The notes beneath the pieces were generated by a model. It was not told where the DNA came from. It was given only the letters and a program-made list of their open reading frames with translations, and did not search any database. Shown here piece by piece: positions 24,667 through 32,656 of a stretch of 64,000 bases of DNA. This DNA is from a bacterium (GTDB lineage: Bacteria > Ratteibacteria > UBA8468 > B48-G9 > JAFGKM01), in contig JALNXB010000006.1 in NCBI GenBank assembly GCA_023230585.1, positions 12,308 to 76,307 of the forward strand. The letters run 5' to 3'. Position 1 is the stretch's first letter. Each line of letters opens with the position of its first letter. The translations under genes were made by a program, and so were the position numbers.

Positions 24667-25794
24667 TTAATTGAAAGCAGTTTTTGGAAGGACATCCTTA
24701 AATTTTAAGAAATCCATTAGGGCGTTTCCGAGAGTGATAGCAATAGCGTCACGTACTTCTATATCTTTTAAGTTTAGTTCAATATTAGGGTTACAGATAA
24801 ACCCTATTTCTGTTAAAACAGAAGGCATTGGTGTGAATTTAAGTACATAAAAGTTTCTTCGTTTGGTGCCTCTGTCTGGTGTTAATAACCGCTCTGCCAT
24901 CCTTTCTTGCACAAAATCTGCAAGAGTTCGGCTATCATCTATAACATTGGTGCGATTCAACTCTTCCAATATTTCAGATAAGGAAGAAGATGTATTGGTA
25001 TCTTCCTCTAAACCGTCAATGTTAGACGGCGTAGGTAAGTTGTATGCTGTAGCCTTACTATTTGGATAGTATGTTTCAAACCCGCTAACGTCATACCTGT
25101 TATGTTTTGCAGAGTTTGTATGTATACTGAAAAACAGGTCTGCTTGTATACTTTTTGACATCTGAACTCGTTTTTCAAGAGAAATAAATATATCAGTATC
25201 TCTTGTTAAGTATATCTGTATATGTGGGTATTTTTTTAACCCCTTTTTAAGGTAATCAGACATTCTTAACGCAACATCAAGATTAACATCTTTCTCTTTT
25301 AAGCCATAACTTCCAACAGCTCCAGCATCGCTTCCGCCGTGACCAGGGTCAATCAAAATTACAAAATCCTTGTTTTTATTGTAAGTAACATCTGCTGACA
25401 CCGTCGCTTTTTTTTCTGTTTCTGCTTTTGGTTCAGGTTTTTTTGCGTCAGAGAAGAGTTGTGAAAAATCGTTTACTGGTATAAGAATTTCTCCTTCAAT
25501 CTCTTTTATGGGAGCGCTAAGATTTTGTGTGTTACCTGAAACAATTAGTCTTTTATCATTAATTCTAAAAATTATTTCTTTAGAATCGTAAACAATAAGC
25601 ACCCTATCTTCAAGTTTTCCATAAGAATCTTCTGCATTTAATATTTTTAATAAACTTTTGAGAGATAGGTAAGACGTGTTTTCAATTATATAGGTAGGTA
25701 ATTTTTTAACCTTGATTTCTTCTTTTAAGTTAAAAGATAAGCAGATAGACGAAAACGCAAAGATTATTGCGAATATATATTTTATATGTTTCAT
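24667..25794 (-). CDS. N-acetylmuramoyl-L-alanine amidase (Amidase_3) with copper-amine-oxidase-like N domain
   Basis: This 375-residue secreted enzyme splits the amide between MurNAc and the stem peptide. A signal peptide (first about 20 residues) is followed by a beta-rich copper-amine-oxidase N-like domain (about 25-115), a linker rich in KPEPKAETEK, and the zinc Amidase_3 domain (about 145-370). The zinc ligands are in LIDPGHGG and SIHTNS, and the catalytic glutamate is in TEIGFICN. This layout is common for division or sporulation-like amidases. The copper domain probably aids substrate or protein binding. Confidence 0.9.
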   Translation of the reverse strand: MKHIKYIFAIIFAFSSICLSFNLKEEIKVKKLPTYIIENTSYLSLKSLLKILNAEDSYGKLEDRVLIVYDSKEIIFRINDKRLIVSGNTQNLSAPIKEIEGEILIPVNDFSQLFSDAKKPEPKAETEKKATVSADVTYNKNKDFVILIDPGHGGSDAGAVGSYGLKEKDVNLDVALRMSDYLKKGLKKYPHIQIYLTRDTDIFISLEKRVQMSKSIQADLFFSIHTNSAKHNRYDVSGFETYYPNSKATAYNLPTPSNIDGLEEDTNTSSSLSEILEELNRTNVIDDSRTLADFVQERMAERLLTPDRGTKRRNFYVLKFTPMPSVLTEIGFICNPNIELNLKDIEVRDAIAITLGNALMDFLKFKDVLPKTAFN

Positions 25795-25899
25795 TAATCT
25801 ATTGTTGTTATAATAAACTCAGGGAAAACTCTCTTGTTTTCCCATTCCCTTAATATGTTAATATATAGTTACCAATTTACGCTTTACTTGCTGCATAAG

Positions 25900-26250
25900 T
25901 GGAGGCGGCGGGTACTGCCCCCGCGTCCAGAGAGTGCAAAAAGAGAGTATCTACCTGTGTAGTCTGAGTTTTGTCATTAGGATACAATCTTGCTCAAGAC
26001 ACAATATTGTATCTGCATCCTTTTTAATAATTTCAGAAAAGGGGAAGGATAACCATTTCTGAAATGCTCTCAAGCCGTCCCAATTCTTTCACCCTGAGAG
26101 CCAAAATGAAAGGTGGGTGACTGCAATTTATGCAGCCAAAGCATTTGCCGTTGTGGCAGTTATAGTTTTGCCAGTTTTTTACGAGTTCCTGACAAACTCG
26201 ACAGGCAACTCTAATCTCACCATCACCCTGTCGAAGCCTATTTCGCCCCC
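25900..26250 (-). ncRNA. ssrA: transfer-messenger RNA (tmRNA)
   Basis: A one-piece tmRNA of about 351 nt that rescues stalled ribosomes with SmpB. The 5' end GGGGGCG pairs with the 3' CGCCTCC, and the canonical GGCTTCGACAGG segment follows the 5' end. The tag frame reads GKTITATTANALAA then TAA, ending in the usual ALAA degron. CCA is not encoded. The T arm is GCGGG-GGCAGTA-CCCGC, so the T loop lacks the usual TTCGANT. smpB lies 84 bp upstream on the same strand. Confidence 0.93.
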
Positions 26251-26274
26251 TTAAACTATATCAACATTGATAAG

Positions 26275-26303
26275 ATTATACCATAAAACCTGAACTTTTG
26301 CAA
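26275..26303 (-). promoter_or_regulatory. tmRNA promoter
   Basis: Minus strand TTGCAA (26298-26303), 17 bp, TATAAT (26275-26280) with an upstream TG (extended -10). It would start transcription about 18 nt before the mature 5' end, giving ssrA its own transcript despite following smpB. Confidence 0.75.
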
Positions 26304-26334
26304 TAGAACAAATTGAGACATAAAAAAACTAATA

Positions 26335-26772
26335 TCAACGTCCTTTAAGTCTTCGTTCAATAGATATCTTTAATTCTCGTTCTTTTATTACCCTTCTTTT
26401 ATCATACAACTTTTTACCTTTTGCAACAGCAATTTGTACCTTAGCAAGACCTTTCTTATCAAAATATACAGAGACAGGTATAATGGTTAACCCTTTTTCT
26501 TCAACTTTTTTACTTATTCTTTTTATTTCTCTTTTTGTAAGTAGAAGCTTCTTTTTTCTCAGGGGATTATCTTTTTCAAAGGTATTTTCATAATTAGAAA
26601 TATGAAAATTGTATAGATATACCTCTCCGTTTTCAATTTTTGCGTATGATTCTTTTATACTTCCCCTGCCGGCTCTAAGAGATTTCACCTCTGGTCCTTT
26701 TAAGACAATCCCAGCTTCAATTTTTTCAAGAAGTTCGTAATTAAAAAACGCTTTTCTATTTTCTATATGCAT
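26335..26772 (-). CDS. smpB: SsrA-binding protein
   Basis: This 145-residue partner of tmRNA occupies the decoding site with its C-terminal tail during trans-translation. Seen: an N-terminal NRKAFFNYELLEKIEAGI, then GPEVKSLRAGR, the YLYNFHIS strand, VSVYFDKKGLAKVQIAVAKGKK and a basic C-terminal tail (RELKISIERRLKGR). The length is normal (about 150). No Shine-Dalgarno is visible before the ATG. It lies directly upstream of ssrA on the same strand. Confidence 0.95.
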   Translation of the reverse strand: MHIENRKAFFNYELLEKIEAGIVLKGPEVKSLRAGRGSIKESYAKIENGEVYLYNFHISNYENTFEKDNPLRKKKLLLTKREIKRISKKVEEKGLTIIPVSVYFDKKGLAKVQIAVAKGKKLYDKRRVIKERELKISIERRLKGR

Positions 26773-26902
26773 AATTTTTGGTGTTTTTAAAATTTTAATG
26801 ATATGTTATTATAGTATTGTTAAAAGGGTGTTCTTGTCAATATATATTAAAAAAGTTGTATACTAAAACATCATAACCTATCAGTATAAATGGAGATATT
26901 GT

Positions 26903-28300
26903 ATGAGGGTAAAAATATTAGGAGCAGCAAAAAATGTTACAGGGTCGAAGTTTCTTATCGATATAAACAATAAAAGAGTGATGGTAGACTGTGGTCTTTA
27001 CCAAGAGAGAGGGTTGAAGGACAGGAACTGGGAAAAATTTCCTGTTGAACCTTCTTCAATAGACGCTATAATACTTACCCACGCTCATCTTGACCACTGT
27101 GGATATTTGCCAAGAATAGTTAGAGATGGTTTTCGTGGCGAAATATTTTGTACCGACCCAACCTTAGAAATTGTAAAGATAACTTTACTCGATTCTGGAA
27201 AAATACAGGAAGAAGATGCTATCAAAAAAAAGAAGAGACACATTAAAGCTGGTATTGTAAAAGATTATCCAATTGAACCTCTTTATACAGCACAAGATGC
27301 AGAAAAAGTGTTCCCTTTATTGAAGGGGTTTCCGTATAACCACAATATTAAATTTTCTGAGGATATATCTTTCTCTTTCCACGACGCTGGCCATATTCTT
27401 GGGGCGGCTATGGTAGAACTTGTAGTAAAAGAGAATGGCGTTATGAAGAAAATTGTATTTTCAGGAGATATGGGTAGATGGGACAAACCTATTCTTAACG
27501 ACCCAACGCTTTTTGAAGAAGCTGATATAGTTTTTATTGAATCAACCTACGGTGATAGGCTACACGAAACAGAAGAAGAGGCAGAAAAAAAACTTGCAGA
27601 TATTATTAACGATACAACCCAGAGAGGCGGAAACATTGTTATCCCAACATTTGCTATAGAAAGAGCTCAAGAACTTCTATATTTTTTAAGAATATTGTTA
27701 AAAGAAGATACAATACCTCATCTTCTTGTATTTGTAGATAGCCCTATGGCTATAGATGTTACTCAAGTATTTAAAAAGTTTCCTGAGTACCTTGATAAGG
27801 AAACACAAACTCTTATTAGGGAAGGAAATTCTCCATTTGATTTTACTATGCTTCAATTAACAAGAAGAACAGAAGAATCAAAAGCAATCAACCGCATAAA
27901 AGGTTCTTCTATAATAATGGCTGGTTCAGGTATGTGTACAGGTGGTAGAATTAAACACCACTTGATAACCAATATTACTCGTGCTGAATCAACAATTGCT
28001 TTTGTTGGGTACCAAGCACAAGGAACTCTTGGTAGAGAAATACTTGGTAAACCTGAACAGGTTAGAATACTTGGAAAGTATTATCCCATAAGATCTGCTA
28101 TTGAAAATATTGGAGGTTTTTCAGCCCACGCTGATAGAAACGACCTGTTAAGGTGGTTGGAAGGATTTAAAAAACCTCCTCAAAAAATCTTTGTAATTCA
28201 CGGTGAAGAAGAGGCTTCTATTTCTTTTAGTTCTCTTTTAAGAACTAAATTTTCAAGCAAGATCTTCACACCTTCTTACCTTGACGAATTTACGCTTTAA
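26903..28300 (+). CDS. beta-CASP metallo-beta-lactamase fold RNA-processing hydrolase
   Basis: A 465-residue YsgA/CPSF-73-like protein. The metal-binding motif is HAHLDHCG (about 59-66), then a FSGDMGRWD strand, a beta-CASP insertion starting after ESTYGDR, and the C-terminal RNA-specificity motif GGFSAHADRND. Proteins of this group act as endo/exoribonucleases, or are of unknown activity in bacteria. Its Shine-Dalgarno is GGAG. The stop overlaps the convergent Gfo/Idh gene by 4 bp. Confidence 0.85.
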   Translation: MRVKILGAAKNVTGSKFLIDINNKRVMVDCGLYQERGLKDRNWEKFPVEPSSIDAIILTHAHLDHCGYLPRIVRDGFRGEIFCTDPTLEIVKITLLDSGKIQEEDAIKKKKRHIKAGIVKDYPIEPLYTAQDAEKVFPLLKGFPYNHNIKFSEDISFSFHDAGHILGAAMVELVVKENGVMKKIVFSGDMGRWDKPILNDPTLFEEADIVFIESTYGDRLHETEEEAEKKLADIINDTTQRGGNIVIPTFAIERAQELLYFLRILLKEDTIPHLLVFVDSPMAIDVTQVFKKFPEYLDKETQTLIREGNSPFDFTMLQLTRRTEESKAINRIKGSSIIMAGSGMCTGGRIKHHLITNITRAESTIAFVGYQAQGTLGREILGKPEQVRILGKYYPIRSAIENIGGFSAHADRNDLLRWLEGFKKPPQKIFVIHGEEEASISFSSLLRTKFSSKIFTPSYLDEFTL

Positions 28301-29340
28301 ATAGAAAGAATTCTTTTTTCTTTATATGAAGTGTAGGCTTTTTCTGTAACATTCATTATATGGATAGCATTTTCTCCCCCGTTTGTTTCAGGGGCTATAT
28401 TTTCAATGATACAGTTTGCAAAATATTCACACTCTGCAGTATAAGGGTTGATTTCTTCAAAGGGAATTTGTTTGAATGTTAAAGCGACATCTTTTCTCTG
28501 CCCAGCGTCATAACCGTTTACCCCTTTATTAAAAATACCTTCAAGGTTTCCTCCGCTACCTTGCCCAATGGTTCCTTCTGTTAGTAAACTACCTTTAGAA
28601 CCATAAATCTCAAGCCGAGTCTTTGATGCTTCATCTGGGATACAGAAAAAAGAATCTATAGTAGCATGAGCCCCTGATGAAAACTCCAAAAGCGTGGTAG
28701 AAGAATCTTCTGATTTGTAATTATGTACCTGATTGCCTGTTAGTGCAACCACCTGTTCTATTTTTGTTCCAGAGATAAATTCAAGTAGGTCATAAAGATG
28801 TGTAGCCATATCTATCAACGCTCCACCACCACCTTGTTGAGGGTCTTGTCTCCACGCTCCATCAATGGGTGGATACCAGCAGGATAGTTGAGCTCTCATA
28901 TATACTATTTTTCCAATATCACCTGCAGAGACAATCTCTTTCATTTTTTTATGTGCGCCGTGAAATTTCATCATATACCCTTCTTGTAAAAACACTCCAT
29001 TGTCTTTACAAACTTTAATAGCCTCTTCTGTTTCTTTAAGGTTTTTTGCAAGAGGTTTTTCGCAAAGTATATGTTTACCTTTTTCAGCAGCGTATCTTAT
29101 CTGTTCTAAATGGAGTTGTACAGGTGTGGCTATATATACTGCTTCAATCTCTGCGTCATCAACAAGTGCTTTTTCGTCTTTATAATATTTAGGGATACTA
29201 AACTCGTTGGCTATTTTTTCAATATTTACTACATCCATAACAGAGGTAAGGTTTATATTTTTTGCTTTCAACATTCCCGGTATAGTTCTTCTATAGGCGA
29301 TACCGCCTGCCCCAATAACTCCCATATTTATTTTCTTCAT
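28297..29340 (-). CDS. Gfo/Idh/MocA family oxidoreductase
   Basis: A 347-residue NAD(P)-dependent sugar dehydrogenase family protein. It has an N-terminal Rossmann fold (GVIGAGGIAYRR, residues 7-18), the conserved CEKPLAKN motif near residues 93-100, and the C-terminal alpha/beta substrate domain with a GGGALIDMATHLYDLL segment containing the catalytic Asp/His. It follows the DegT-type aminotransferase after 62 bp. Such pairs commonly make or remove amino groups on sugars through keto intermediates. Substrate not determined. Confidence 0.85.
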   Translation of the reverse strand: MKKINMGVIGAGGIAYRRTIPGMLKAKNINLTSVMDVVNIEKIANEFSIPKYYKDEKALVDDAEIEAVYIATPVQLHLEQIRYAAEKGKHILCEKPLAKNLKETEEAIKVCKDNGVFLQEGYMMKFHGAHKKMKEIVSAGDIGKIVYMRAQLSCWYPPIDGAWRQDPQQGGGGALIDMATHLYDLLEFISGTKIEQVVALTGNQVHNYKSEDSSTTLLEFSSGAHATIDSFFCIPDEASKTRLEIYGSKGSLLTEGTIGQGSGGNLEGIFNKGVNGYDAGQRKDVALTFKQIPFEEINPYTAECEYFANCIIENIAPETNGGENAIHIMNVTEKAYTSYKEKRILSI

Positions 29341-29402
29341 TTTTTACTCCTAAAATTGCAAACCGCGGGTCACAAGCCGCTAGATCTTGTAGGGTTTTGT
29401 TT

Positions 29403-30662
29403 TTATTTCATATATGCATCTGCAACTTTTTTGAAAGCAGCAACACACTTTTCCATATGTTGTATCTCGTATACAGGGTGAGTGAAGAAAGAGATTGTTC
29501 TTTCAGATAACCATTTTGCTTTTTTACATTCAACCTTTGAGTAGTCAATCTGGCGCGCATTTGGGTCATTAAAAGGATATTTCAGATTACCAAACCCGTT
29601 TCTCTGTGTATATGCATTTTCTTTATACATTTCTGGCCATTGAACTCCATAAACAGGGACTCCTTCTTTTTCTAAAGCATCTACAAACTGTTTTGAGGTA
29701 ACTTTAAGTTTATCAGCATCAATTACAAAAGGTGCCCACCAGTACGCATTTTCACGTTCTTCTGTGTCAAGTGGAGGAGTAATGATAAGAGGATGGTCTT
29801 TTAACGCTTCTATAAGGTATCTTCCATTTCTTCTTCTGTTAGGCAGGTTCCAGTTATCCAGACGTTCTAACTCGCATAATCCGACCAAGGACTGCATTTC
29901 TGTCATTCTATAATTGAAACCAACTCTTTTATGTACATAACTTAGTTTAGCTTCCAATTCAAGTAACCTCATTCTTTGTTGCACATCATAACCGTGGTCC
30001 CTAAAAGATTGGCAATCCCACCATAAATCTTCATCATCTGTTATTACAGCTCCACCTTCTCCTGCTGTTGTAAAGTGTTTGCTTTGACAAAAACTAAAAC
30101 AACCAACATCTCCAATAGTACCTGCTTTTTTCCCTTTATATATACCTCCAAAACATTGTGCACAATCTTCAATTACATATAGGTTATGTTTTTTTGCTAT
30201 TTCAAGAATTGGGTCCATATCTGCTACTATTCCATAAAGGTGGACCACTATAATTGCTTTTGTTTTTTTGTTAATTTTATCTTCTATATCCTTAGGGTCC
30301 AAAGTATGAGAGTCATCAACATCAGCAAATACTGGTAGTGCGCCTGCTTGTAGCACACAGAAAGAAGAAGCAATAAATGAATATGAAGGGCAGATTATCT
30401 CATCCCCAGGTCCTATACCTAACCCTGCTATTGCAGTATGTAGTGCACTTGTTCCGTTTGTTGTTGAAAGTCCGTATTTTGCACCGTTCCATTTTGCCCA
30501 GGCGGCTTCAAATTCTAACCCAACTTTACCAGTCCAATAGTTTACTTTTCCTGTTTTTAGAGGTTCAGATACTTTGTCAATAGATTTCTGTGAAAAAGAT
30601 GGCCACATAGGAAAAGCATCCTTATTTATAGGAACACCACCGTCTATAGCTAATTTTGTCAT
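29403..30662 (-). CDS. DegT/DnrJ/EryC1/StrS family sugar aminotransferase
   Basis: A 419-residue PLP enzyme. The PLP lysine lies in SFCQSKHFTTAGEGG, with the family GPGDEIICPSYSFIAS and VEDCAQCFGG segments upstream. These enzymes transaminate keto-sugars (UDP- or free) or act as dehydratases. A strong Shine-Dalgarno (AAGGAGTGAG) precedes the ATG. It is the first gene of an operon with the Gfo/Idh oxidoreductase and is divergent from the NagB-like gene. The sequence ends with a helix-rich C terminus typical of the fold. Confidence 0.88.
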   Translation of the reverse strand: MTKLAIDGGVPINKDAFPMWPSFSQKSIDKVSEPLKTGKVNYWTGKVGLEFEAAWAKWNGAKYGLSTTNGTSALHTAIAGLGIGPGDEIICPSYSFIASSFCVLQAGALPVFADVDDSHTLDPKDIEDKINKKTKAIIVVHLYGIVADMDPILEIAKKHNLYVIEDCAQCFGGIYKGKKAGTIGDVGCFSFCQSKHFTTAGEGGAVITDDEDLWWDCQSFRDHGYDVQQRMRLLELEAKLSYVHKRVGFNYRMTEMQSLVGLCELERLDNWNLPNRRRNGRYLIEALKDHPLIITPPLDTEERENAYWWAPFVIDADKLKVTSKQFVDALEKEGVPVYGVQWPEMYKENAYTQRNGFGNLKYPFNDPNARQIDYSKVECKKAKWLSERTISFFTHPVYEIQHMEKCVAAFKKVADAYMK

Positions 30663-30742
30663 TTCTCACTCCTTTACCCTTAAAAAAAAGGGCTATTATG
30701 CTTTTAATTTTTTATTTAAATTTTTATATTATTTAACAATAC

Positions 30743-30771
30743 AATTTACAATATTTGGTCGTAAAAGTCAA
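30743..30771 (-). promoter_or_regulatory. promoter of the DegT-Gfo/Idh operon
   Basis: Minus strand TTGACT (30766-30771), 17 bp, TAAATT (30743-30748). It gives a leader of about 75 nt. Confidence 0.6.
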
Positions 30772-30831
30772 ACTTTTGTACTTAAATGTTTTTTTCTGGT
30801 TTTCTTGCCTATTTAATGTATACAGTTTTTT

Positions 30832-30859
30832 TTGACCTATATATTATTTAAGTTAAAAT
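30832..30859 (+). promoter_or_regulatory. promoter of the NagB-like/PIG-L genes
   Basis: TTGACC (30832-30837), 16 bp, TAAAAT (30854-30859). Divergent from the DegT promoter, with the two -35 boxes about 60 bp apart, so a shared regulator site between them is possible. Confidence 0.6.
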
Positions 30860-30912
30860 ATATAAGAGAACGTTTAATCCTTTTATATTTTCTAACAAAA
30901 TAAGGAGGAACT

Positions 30913-31863
30913 ATGAATTTAATAAATACTTTAAAAGGTTCATTACTTGAAAATTTTTATCCAAAAGGATGGGACCTTAAAAAGATTGATGACTGTTGTA
31001 GTTTTAAACCAGAAGAGATTTATGATAGACAGGAATGGTGGAACAAAGATTTTACTCCAATTGCTTGTGATGCTCTCGAAGAGTTTAATGCGAAGATGGG
31101 CCACGAGATAGCCAACGAAATACGTATAACAAAAGAAGCAAACAAGAAATTGATACTTATACTTCCAGTAGGTCCAATGGGTATGTATAAATGGGTAATA
31201 TATTTTTTAAAAGAGTGGGGTGTTGATTGCCAACACGTATATGGTTTTAATATGGATGAATGGAGCGAAAGTAATGGTATAACCCTTCCTTCTACAAACC
31301 CAGGTGCTTTCCAGAATGCTATGGAGAATGCTTTTTATGGTCCTCTCGGCAACTTGACAGTACCAAAAGACCAACGGTATTTTGCAACCAAAGATGTGTT
31401 ACCGCAGTACCCTGTTAAAATATCAGAATTAAAGAATGAAGGTGCTAAACTTGTGGTAATTTTTGGTATTGGTAGGGTTTTTCATATAGCCTTTTGGGAA
31501 CCTCATTTTGCTGCAGAATTTTCATCAGTTGAAGAATGGAAGAAAGAAAGTTTTAGGATAGGAGCAAAACTTCATCCTTTGACAATTGAGCAGAATGCAA
31601 TAACAAGTTTTAAAAGTAGATCTACTCTTGTTCCAGCTTATGCTAACACAATAGGACCAGGTATTTTCTTAAAAGCAGACAAAATTATAGGCGGAGCAGA
31701 CGGAACTCTCGGTAGAGGGATGATGTGGCAAGGGATGAGTTTGTGGGTAACTCTAAGATATGGACCAAATATGTGGATACCAAGCAGTTTTATGCCTGAA
31801 TTACCAGGAAAACTGTTCTTCTTAAAAGAGCTTGCAGGTCCTCTTTCCCCTGAATGTAATTAA
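30913..31863 (+). CDS. glucosamine-6-phosphate isomerase/deaminase-like protein (NagB superfamily)
   Basis: A 316-residue protein of the NagB/6-phosphogluconolactonase fold. The catalytic-loop equivalents FNMDEW (about 113-118) and [13 protein letters not shown] (about 181-193) match the NagB DEY and GIGxDGHIAFNEP motifs, but with clear changes. It is probably an isomerase/deaminase for a modified amino sugar rather than canonical NagB (E. coli, 266 residues). Shine-Dalgarno AAGGAGG. The PIG-L deacetylase gene follows 51 bp downstream on the same strand. Confidence 0.75.
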   Translation: MNLINTLKGSLLENFYPKGWDLKKIDDCCSFKPEEIYDRQEWWNKDFTPIACDALEEFNAKMGHEIANEIRITKEANKKLILILPVGPMGMYKWVIYFLKEWGVDCQHVYGFNMDEWSESNGITLPSTNPGAFQNAMENAFYGPLGNLTVPKDQRYFATKDVLPQYPVKISELKNEGAKLVVIFGIGRVFHIAFWEPHFAAEFSSVEEWKKESFRIGAKLHPLTIEQNAITSFKSRSTLVPAYANTIGPGIFLKADKIIGGADGTLGRGMMWQGMSLWVTLRYGPNMWIPSSFMPELPGKLFFLKELAGPLSPECN

Positions 31864-31914
31864 TTTTATTGTAAACAGAAATGATAACTTTTGCTTAAAA
31901 GGAGAGAAAACAAA

Positions 31915-32613
31915 ATGAGGATATTGGCTGTTGGAGCTCATCCTGATGATATAGAGATTCTTTGTGGAGGAACACTTGCAAAGTATTCAAAGGAAGGAAA
32001 CGACATTATTATGGCGTATCTTTGTAGCGGTTGCCTTGGAGGGAAGGATGTTGTTCCTGAGGAACTTGCAAAAATAAGAGCCCAAGAGGCAAGAGATTCT
32101 GCAAATATTATAGGTGCAGAAGTGCTTGGACCTATTACCGGAGACCTTGATCTTTATCCTACCAAAGAGATGAGGGTGAAAGTTGTTGATATTATTAGAC
32201 AAGCAAAACCAGATATTATTATCACCCATAGTACTAAAGATTATCTACCTGACCATGTTATTACTGGTCAGATTGTTTTTGATGCAGCTTTTACCGCAAC
32301 CTTACCTTTGTATAAAACAGATTTTCCTGCTTATGAAAAGATTACTCCCATCTATAGTATGGATACATTAACAGGACTTCAATTTGAGCCTGATTTATTT
32401 GTTGATATCACAGATTTTTTTGAAATAAAAAGAAAAATGCTTCTTTCACATAAGAGTCAACATAAATGGCTTGAAGGTCATCACCAGTCAGATGCTGTAG
32501 GGATTATAGAGAAGATGGCAGGGTTTAGAGGGCTACAATGTGGGGTGATGTATGCGGAGGCTTTCCAAAAAATTAAGGTATGGGGAAGAATTTTTCCTGA
32601 AGACTTAAAATAA
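31915..32613 (+). CDS. PIG-L/LmbE family deacetylase
   Basis: A 232-residue zinc-dependent N-deacetylase. The zinc site starts with GAHPDDIE (7-14), and the third ligand sits in STKDYLPDH. The family acts on N-acetylglucosaminyl lipids, mycothiol/bacillithiol precursors or free GlcNAc derivatives. ATG 31915 follows GGAGAG at the right distance; TTG 31891 lies upstream of that ribosome site and is unlikely. Paired with the NagB-like gene, it suggests deacetylation then deamination of an amino sugar. Confidence 0.85.
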   Translation: MRILAVGAHPDDIEILCGGTLAKYSKEGNDIIMAYLCSGCLGGKDVVPEELAKIRAQEARDSANIIGAEVLGPITGDLDLYPTKEMRVKVVDIIRQAKPDIIITHSTKDYLPDHVITGQIVFDAAFTATLPLYKTDFPAYEKITPIYSMDTLTGLQFEPDLFVDITDFFEIKRKMLLSHKSQHKWLEGHHQSDAVGIIEKMAGFRGLQCGVMYAEAFQKIKVWGRIFPEDLK

Positions 32614-32656
32614 TAATTATAAGAGTACTATATTGTGATATGCCAGGTAGCGATGC

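Noticed and set aside
26041..26330. Unannotated gap possibly holding a small gene or riboswitch
   Set aside because: The sequence is explained by tmRNA (tag frame, 5' GGGGGCG, acceptor pairing) and its promoter.
30663..30912. Possible riboswitch (GlmS or preQ1 type) between the DegT and NagB-like operons
   Set aside because: The gap is AT-rich with two promoters; no conserved aptamer core was seen.
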